Assembly (NCBI GenBank): GCA_026417795.1
Contig: JAOACP010000003.1
Span: 1 to 64,000 of the forward strand
Direction: 5' to 3'
Length of the DNA stretch: 64,000 nt
DNA from: Thermanaerothrix sp.
GTDB lineage: Bacteria > Synergistota > Synergistia > Synergistales > Synergistaceae
The notes under the pieces are model-generated. The model was not told the DNA's origin. It saw only the letters and a program-made list of their open reading frames with translations, and did no database searches. The translations under genes and the position numbers were made by a program. The stretch's first letter is position 1; every line of letters begins with the position of its first letter. Positions 54,815 through 64,000 of the stretch are shown here, one piece after another.

Positions 54815-54843
54815 AATATATTTCCAAAACCACAACACATCAA
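54815..54843 (-). promoter_or_regulatory. Porin promoter
   Basis: On the minus strand TTGATG (54838-54843) and TATATT (54815-54820) are 17 bases apart. It predicts a long leader of about 240 bases. Confidence 0.7.
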
Positions 54844-55090
54844 CTACGGCATAATTTAATCACAAAAGCACCAACAAGACATCAAACCTTTCTCCCCCAA
54901 TGACTCACTGCCTCCAGGGAGATAGGATTTTCTCTCTAATTCATTTATTAATAACTACTTCACATACCTATAAATAATAAGATAGGACATCATTAACTGC
55001 GCCGACATAAAAGCACATGCGCATAAAAATTGATTCGGGAGACATCACTCACCAAATGTGACAATGATACTTAATAACACAAGGAAGTTA
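54844..55090. other. AT-rich gene-free stretch upstream of porin
   Basis: No gene is seen. It is clearly lower in G+C than its surroundings (by hand count 22 of 60 in 54961-55020). It is between the fusA2 terminator and the porin promoter. Confidence 0.6.
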
Positions 55091-55120
55091 AAAATTGGGG
55101 AGGGCAGCCCCCCCCCAATC
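55091..55120 (-). terminator. Terminator after EF-G paralogue
   Basis: On the minus strand ATTGGGG..GGGG pairs with CCC.TCCCCAAT, then TTTTAA. Confidence 0.85.
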
Positions 55121-55185
55121 CTCGCCGCAAACGACATCATTTTATCGCCACATCAACACCCAAACGCTCCAACGAAGACCAGCGC

Positions 55186-57276
55186 CTACTCCTCCTCTTC
55201 CTTCCTCTCCGCCGCCGCCGCTGCTATGACCTTCTTGGCTATGTCGGAAGGAACCTCCTCGTAATGGGAGAAGTCCATGGTGAACGTGCCCCTTCCGCTG
55301 GTCATGGAACGCAGGATTATGGCGTACCGGAACATCTCCGCAAGGGGGCACTGGGCCTTGACCACCTGAAGCTTACCGTTGCTGTCGATGCCCATTATCC
55401 TTCCCCTGCGGCCGTTGAAGTCCCCCATCACATCCCCAAGGCACTCCTCCGGAACCGTGACCTCCACGTTCATTATGGGCTCCAAAAGCACCGGAGAAGC
55501 GTCCATGAAGGCCTTCTTGAACGCCATGGAGGCGGCTATCTTAAAGGCCATTTCAGATGAGTCCACGTCGTGGTAGGATCCGTCGTACAGGGCACACACG
55601 AAGTCCACCGCGGGATACCCCGCCAAAACGCCCTTGGCGGCCGCCTCCCGCAGCCCCTTCTCCGCCGCAGGTATGAAGTTCTTGGGAACCACACCACCAA
55701 CTATGCGGTCCTGGAACACTATGCCGGATCCCCTCTCACCAGGGGTGAGCTCGAACCAAACATCCCCGTACTGCCCACGGCCTCCGGTCTGCTTCTTGTA
55801 CTTGCCCTGGGCCTTGGCGCTCTTCTTTATGGCCTCCCGATAGGGCACCTTGGGAGTCTTCGTGTCCAGCTCCACCTTGTAACGGTCCTTTATCTTGGAA
55901 AGGACGATGTCTATGTGCAAATCCCCCATGCCGGACAGCACGGAATCCCCGGTCTCGGGATTCTTGGTGAAGCTCAAGGTCCTGTCCTCGTCAAGCATCT
56001 TATGGATGGCGTTGCCAAGCTTATCCTCGTCCGCCCTGCTCTTGGGAGTCACCGCCACGCTGTAAACCGGCTTGGGGAAGCTTATGGGAGGGAACTTCAT
56101 GTCCTGGCCCTTAAGGCTCAAGGTATCCCCCACCTGGGCCTTCTCCAGCTTGGGTATGGCCACGATGTCTCCGGTCACAACCTCCTTGACGTCCTCCCCC
56201 TCCTTACCCCTCATAAGACGGAAGGCGCTGACCCGGTCCTCCTCTCCACGGTTGACGTTAAAGACCCCGTGATCGGCGGTGTTCTTACCAGAGAAAACCC
56301 TTATGAAGGACAGCTTGCCGACGTAGGGATCCACCATGACCTTGAAGCACAGGGCGTAAAACGGCCCATCCGGGTTGGGAGTCAGCAATGCCTCGGAACC
56401 ATCGGGCTTCAGCATCTTCCGCGGAGCCATCTCCACAGGAGAGGGCAGCACGTCCGCCACCATATCCAGGAACTGAACGACACCCACGTTAACCACGCTG
56501 GACCCCGGTATGACCGGGAACACCATGCGCTCCCTAACCGCCTTCCTCAACGCGGGTACCAGCTCCTCGTAGGAGATCTCATCCCCGTCCAGGTAGCGCA
56601 TCATTAGCTCATCGTCCGCCTCAACTATCCGCTCCACCAAGGAATCCCTCAACCCGGAAACCTTATCCTTCAGGTCCCCAGGAACGTCACCCACCTCAAA
56701 GGACTTGCTGCCATCCCCCTTGTAGGTGTACGCCTTGAGGGATAGGACGTCCACCACACCCTTAAAGGACGCCTCCTGCCCTATGGGAACAAAAAGGGGA
56801 GCTACCCGGTCCGAAAAGGACTCCCTGAGCTCCCCCACAACCTTATCGTAATCCGCGTGTTCCCGATCCATCTTGCTCACGTAGAAGACAACCGGTATGC
56901 CCTCCGCTTCAGCCCCTTCCCAACACCTCTGGGTCTGAACCTCCACCCCGTGAACCCCGCTGACCACGATTACCGCCGAGTCCACCACCTTCAGGGCGCA
57001 AATCTGTTCACCCTGGAAGTCCGAGAACCCTGGGGTGTCCAACACGTAAAGGGTCTTGCCCTTATACGGCACCGTGAGAAGAGACGTCCCTATGGATATC
57101 TGACGCTTGTGCTCCTCCGCGTCGAAGTCGGAGACCGTGTTCTTGTCCTCCACTTTCCCCATCCGGGTTATCAAGCCCGCGTCGAAGAGCACAGCCTCGG
57201 CCAGGGAGGTCTTCCCCGCACCACCATGGGATAAGAGCGCTACGGTCCGGATGTCCTCAGGTTTCCTTGTCCCCAT
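55186..57276 (-). CDS. Elongation factor G paralogue (EF-G-2 type)
   Basis: This 696-residue GTPase has P-loop HGGAGKTSL in place of HIDAGKTT, G3 LDTPGFSDF and G4 VSKMD instead of NKMD. It has EF-G domains II-V (TGGRGQYGDVWFELTP, EPIMNVEVTVPEECLGDVMGDFNGRRGRIMG). These mark EF-G-2/FusA2-type proteins that act beside canonical EF-G; their roles are little known. AGGAGG lies nine bases ahead of the ATG. Confidence 0.88.
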   Translation of the reverse strand: MGTRKPEDIRTVALLSHGGAGKTSLAEAVLFDAGLITRMGKVEDKNTVSDFDAEEHKRQISIGTSLLTVPYKGKTLYVLDTPGFSDFQGEQICALKVVDSAVIVVSGVHGVEVQTQRCWEGAEAEGIPVVFYVSKMDREHADYDKVVGELRESFSDRVAPLFVPIGQEASFKGVVDVLSLKAYTYKGDGSKSFEVGDVPGDLKDKVSGLRDSLVERIVEADDELMMRYLDGDEISYEELVPALRKAVRERMVFPVIPGSSVVNVGVVQFLDMVADVLPSPVEMAPRKMLKPDGSEALLTPNPDGPFYALCFKVMVDPYVGKLSFIRVFSGKNTADHGVFNVNRGEEDRVSAFRLMRGKEGEDVKEVVTGDIVAIPKLEKAQVGDTLSLKGQDMKFPPISFPKPVYSVAVTPKSRADEDKLGNAIHKMLDEDRTLSFTKNPETGDSVLSGMGDLHIDIVLSKIKDRYKVELDTKTPKVPYREAIKKSAKAQGKYKKQTGGRGQYGDVWFELTPGERGSGIVFQDRIVGGVVPKNFIPAAEKGLREAAAKGVLAGYPAVDFVCALYDGSYHDVDSSEMAFKIAASMAFKKAFMDASPVLLEPIMNVEVTVPEECLGDVMGDFNGRRGRIMGIDSNGKLQVVKAQCPLAEMFRYAIILRSMTSGRGTFTMDFSHYEEVPSDIAKKVIAAAAAERKEEEE

Positions 57277-57346
57277 CGCTTCTGCCTCCTAGAGGAACGG
57301 TTTTCACCCCAGACTCCGCCGGGGCACGGAACAGCACACATTCCCT

Positions 57347-57376
57347 ATCTTAAGGCAACGATTGAGGAACAGTCAA
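57347..57376 (-). promoter_or_regulatory. Promoter for EF-G paralogue
   Basis: TTGACT (57371-57376) and TAAGAT (57347-57352) on the minus strand, 18 bases apart, in the gap after gatB. Confidence 0.6.
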
Positions 57377-57395
57377 ACTTATCAGCCTTACATAC

Positions 57396-58847
57396 CTAAT
57401 CCATTCCAAGCCTATCCCTTATCAGCCGGGCCACCTCAGCGGGATCAGCCTGCCCCTTGGCCAGCCGCATGACCTGACCCTGCAAAAACCTCTCCTTGGC
57501 CCCCTTCTTGTCCTTGCCAGACAAGATCTCCTCCACAACATCGCCGTTTTCTGCGAAAACTCCCTCCACCAATTCCGCCAGGCGCTCTCCCGACAGCCTC
57601 GCCCCTATGCCGAGCCTTTGGATGGCCTCCTCAGGACCACAACGCTCCTCAAGCATGCACTTAAGTATGGACTTAACCGCCCCGGGAGAGAGCTCACCCT
57701 TGAGAACCTTAAGATCCAAGATCCAAAGGTCCTCGGGCAGCACGTTAAGCTCCCCTATGGACCCCGCCCCCAAGGTCTCCACCATGGGCAAAATCTCCAT
57801 CCTTATCCAATTGACGGCACTCCTGGGCCTGGTGCCCTTGGCAACCGCCGCCTCGAAGAAATCCGCCACATCCCTGCGCTCCAGCAAAACCGAAAGGTCG
57901 TCGCCGCTTATCTCATACTCCGCCGCGAAACGGACCTCCTTCTCCCAGGGAAGCTCCGGGAGCTGCCTTCTGATCCTTTCAAGATCCCTATCGGCCATCT
58001 CAAGGGGAGGAAGGTCAGGATCAGGGAAATAACGGTAGTCATGGGCCTCCTCCTTACCCCTGGTGCCAAGGGTTACACCCTCTCCGTCATCCCAGTGGCG
58101 GGTCTCTTGAATGACCCGCTCCCTCCGGTCCAGCAAATCCCCCTGGCGGCCTATCTCATACGTCAAGGCCCGCTCCAAAGCTCTTAGGGAGTTCAAGTTC
58201 TTTATCTCCACCTTGGTACCCAACGAACCATCCTCGCCACAAAGGGATACGTTGACATCCACCCTTAAGGACCCGTCCTCCATGTCCCCGTCGGACACCC
58301 CCAGGTACCGAACCAGCCGCCTCAGCCGCTCTACATACTCCCTGGCCTCCCCGGGGGAGCTAATGTCAGGCATGGACACTATCTCCATCAGGGGCACACC
58401 GGAACGGTTGTAATCCACCAGCGAGTAGCTGGAGCCCCCAAGCCTGCCGTCTTCGGCGAAGTGCACAAGCTTGCCCGCGTCCTCCTCCAGGTGAAGACGC
58501 TGGATCCGTACCGACTTCCCGTCGTGAAGCACAAGGGATCCGTCAATCCCTATGGGCAGGTCATACTGGCTTATCTGATACCCCTTGGGAAGATCCGGGT
58601 AGAAGTAATTCTTGCGATGAAAACGGATCCTTTTGTTAACCGAACAACCCAACGCCATGGCGGTGAGATACGCCGCCTCCACTGCCGCCCTGTTGGGAAA
58701 TGGCAGGGCTCCGGGAAGCCCAAGGCAAAGGGGACACACGTTCTTGTTGGGCACCGCCCCTATGTAATCCACCGGACAGGAGCAGAAGAGCTTGGTGGAG
58801 GTGGATATCTGAACGTGGACCTCCAGTCCTATCACAACCTGCCTCAT
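57396..58847 (-). CDS. gatB: Asp/Glu-tRNA amidotransferase subunit B
   Basis: This 483-residue protein starts [25 protein letters not shown]. It has zinc cysteines [41 protein letters not shown] and [13 protein letters not shown], then a YqeY-like tail. With GatA and GatC it amidates mischarged Glu-tRNA(Gln) or Asp-tRNA(Asn). ATG 58845-58847 has AGGGGG ten bases ahead and lies two bases after the gatA stop. Confidence 0.97.
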   Translation of the reverse strand: MRQVVIGLEVHVQISTSTKLFCSCPVDYIGAVPNKNVCPLCLGLPGALPFPNRAAVEAAYLTAMALGCSVNKRIRFHRKNYFYPDLPKGYQISQYDLPIGIDGSLVLHDGKSVRIQRLHLEEDAGKLVHFAEDGRLGGSSYSLVDYNRSGVPLMEIVSMPDISSPGEAREYVERLRRLVRYLGVSDGDMEDGSLRVDVNVSLCGEDGSLGTKVEIKNLNSLRALERALTYEIGRQGDLLDRRERVIQETRHWDDGEGVTLGTRGKEEAHDYRYFPDPDLPPLEMADRDLERIRRQLPELPWEKEVRFAAEYEISGDDLSVLLERRDVADFFEAAVAKGTRPRSAVNWIRMEILPMVETLGAGSIGELNVLPEDLWILDLKVLKGELSPGAVKSILKCMLEERCGPEEAIQRLGIGARLSGERLAELVEGVFAENGDVVEEILSGKDKKGAKERFLQGQVMRLAKGQADPAEVARLIRDRLGMD

Positions 58848-58849
58848 GC

Positions 58850-60319
58850 TCAAAGAACCCCCTTAGAACCCGCCACCGACGGGGCCCCAAAGGCCCTCTC
58901 CAACACCGCCCCCGCCATGACCAACCGCCTGTCCTCACCCCAAGGGGCCATCAGCTGCACCGAAAGGGGCAGTTTATCCTTTGAAATTCCGGCATACACC
59001 GACAACGCCGGCACCCCCGCCAGGTTGGCGGGCAGCGTAAAGGCGTCGGTGAGGTACATGCTAACCGGATCCCCCGCCATCTCGCCCTTCAGGAACGGAA
59101 GACAAGGCGACGACGGACATATGAGCAAGTCCACCCTCTCAAAAAGCCTTCTGAACTCCTCCCGTATGGCGGCCCTCACCCGCTGGGCCCGGCCGTAGTA
59201 CTCATCGTAATATCCGGAGCTTAACGCGTAGGTACCCACCATTATCCGGCGCTTCACCTCATCGCCAAAGCTTGAGCGAACCGCCCGGTACATGTCCTCA
59301 AGGCATTGCACCTCCGGGAGAGGCCCAAACCTAACCCCGTCAAACCGGGCCAGATTGGAGCTTGCCTCCGCCGGGGCTATCACATAGTAGCTGGCAAGGC
59401 CAGCCCCCATGGATATCGGAAGGCTCACATCCTCCAACTGGGCTCCCGCATCCTGACAGTATCTGGCCCCAAGCAAAACCGACTTGGTTATCTCATGACA
59501 CACCCTGTCCTCATCAAAGCCCCTCAGTATGCCCACCCTGAGCCCCTTAAGGCTGTCGTTGCGAAGCATGGAGAGGAAGCTGCCTCCCCCAAAGTCCCTG
59601 GACGTGGCGTCCATGGGGTCCTGCCTGCCTATAACCTCCATGCACAGGGCTATGTCCCCCATGTCCCGGGCCATGGGACCCACCTGATCCAAGGAAGACG
59701 CAAAGGCCACAAGCCCATACCGGCTTACCATCCCATAGGTTGGTTTAAGGCCGTGAATGCCGCAGAAGGCGGCGGGCTGCCTTATGGAACCGCCGGTATC
59801 GCTGCCCAGGGCAAGGGGGACGTAACCCGCCGCCACCGCGGCGGCGCTGCCCCCGGAGCTTCCCCCGGGCACCCTGGCGAGGTCCCAGGGATTAGAGGTG
59901 GGGAAGAACGCCGAGTTCTCGGTGGAACTCCCCATGGCAAACTCGTCCATGTTGGTCTTGCCCATTATCACCGCCCCGGCCCCGCGGAGCATCTCCACCA
60001 CCGAAGCGTCGTAAGGGGATATCCAGTTCTCCAACATCCTGGAACCGCAGGTGGTCCTCTTGCCCTTTACGCAAAGGTTGTCCTTGATGAGCACCGGCAC
60101 CCCCGCCAAAGCCCCCGGGTGCTCCCCCGACGCCACAACTCCATCCACCCGAGCAGCGTCCTCAAGGGCCTCCTCGGCGTAAACCTCAAGGCAGGCCCTT
60201 ATGCGACCATCCAGGGAGTCTATCCTCTCAAGACAGGATTCAACCACCTCCCTGGAGCTCATCTCCCCCCTGATTACACCCTCGGCGATACGCCAGGCGG
60301 GAAGCTCGTAAAGATCCAT
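58850..60319 (-). CDS. gatA: Asp/Glu-tRNA amidotransferase subunit A
   Basis: This 489-residue amidase has [12 protein letters not shown] (catalytic Lys), [15 protein letters not shown] and [16 protein letters not shown] (cis-Ser, Ser). It produces ammonia from Gln for GatB. Start ATG 60319 has GGAG ten bases ahead. It is in ligA-gatC-gatA-gatB order. Confidence 0.97.
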   Translation of the reverse strand: MDLYELPAWRIAEGVIRGEMSSREVVESCLERIDSLDGRIRACLEVYAEEALEDAARVDGVVASGEHPGALAGVPVLIKDNLCVKGKRTTCGSRMLENWISPYDASVVEMLRGAGAVIMGKTNMDEFAMGSSTENSAFFPTSNPWDLARVPGGSSGGSAAAVAAGYVPLALGSDTGGSIRQPAAFCGIHGLKPTYGMVSRYGLVAFASSLDQVGPMARDMGDIALCMEVIGRQDPMDATSRDFGGGSFLSMLRNDSLKGLRVGILRGFDEDRVCHEITKSVLLGARYCQDAGAQLEDVSLPISMGAGLASYYVIAPAEASSNLARFDGVRFGPLPEVQCLEDMYRAVRSSFGDEVKRRIMVGTYALSSGYYDEYYGRAQRVRAAIREEFRRLFERVDLLICPSSPCLPFLKGEMAGDPVSMYLTDAFTLPANLAGVPALSVYAGISKDKLPLSVQLMAPWGEDRRLVMAGAVLERAFGAPSVAGSKGVL

Positions 60320-60326
60320 GCCGCAA

Positions 60327-64000
<3,674 letters not shown>

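Overview
The window reads as chromosomal DNA from an anaerobic, diderm, flagellated, amino-acid-using bacterium. The best fit is the phylum Synergistota, perhaps near Thermanaerovibrio. This is inferred from gene content and moderately high G+C, not from a marker search. Supporting features are an SLH-type outer-membrane porin, a tungsten aldehyde:ferredoxin oxidoreductase with its own ferredoxin and MoaD-like protein, an NfnAB pair, TAXI and Liv-type binding proteins, glutaminase, NAD-type malic enzyme, minimal SufCB, FAD-dependent thymidylate synthase and selenocysteine use. Almost the whole window is ordinary, tightly packed core genome. No insertion sequence, prophage, rRNA or CRISPR array was seen. 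Many genes start at GTG or TTG behind strong Shine-Dalgarno (SD) sites and overlap the previous stop by 1-14 bases.

Layout. 1-12.6 kb (minus): nfo (cut by the left edge), a Nudix hydrolase, then pyk, mtrB (TRAP), dnaE, dnaX, an M48 protease, flgN, fliS, an arginine-phosphatase-like gene, a CBS protein and a 1-phosphofructokinase. 12.6-17.9 kb (minus): trxB with an extra domain, prmC, prfA, DUF1385, thyX, rpmE. 18.0-24.4 kb: a TAXI binding protein with a clear promoter, fhs, dgkA, a SpoIVB-type (S55) protein, and prfB with its +1 frameshift site. 24.4-28.8 kb: birA and a selenocysteine-containing selD (plus), malic enzyme and an MBL hydrolase (minus). 28.8-32.2 kb (plus): an unknown gene and a large fliD. 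32.3-36.1 kb (minus): CDF exporter, two-gene permease, tmRNA, smpB and tRNA-Pro. 36.1-40.5 kb: a Liv-type binding protein, divergent from ferredoxin-aor-moaD. 40.6-46.9 kb: degSU-like pair, ttcA, a stand-alone PEP/pyruvate-binding protein, sufCB. 46.9-52.8 kb: glsA, pgi, folB, a glutaredoxin-like gene under an operator-like palindrome, nfnAB and a small gene. 53-57.3 kb (minus): an OmpM-like porin preceded by a 50-codon Arg-rich leader frame, and an EF-G paralogue. 57.4-64 kb (minus): lysS (cut by the right edge), ligA, gatC, gatA, gatB.

How the genes fit together. NfnAB, AOR-ferredoxin, malic enzyme, pyruvate kinase, Fhs and glutaminase suit amino-acid or organic-acid fermentation with ferredoxin-based electron flow. 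Translation is heavily represented: RF1, RF2, PrmC, tmRNA-SmpB, GatCAB, LysS, L31, EF-G-like. The findings that depend on reading past ordinary ORF calls are the prfB frameshift, the UGA-interrupted selD with a hairpin of SECIS form, and the leader frame before the porin. Other points worth a second look are TRAP outside its usual Bacillus setting, operator-like palindromes over several promoters, and a base-composition break inside the porin gene.
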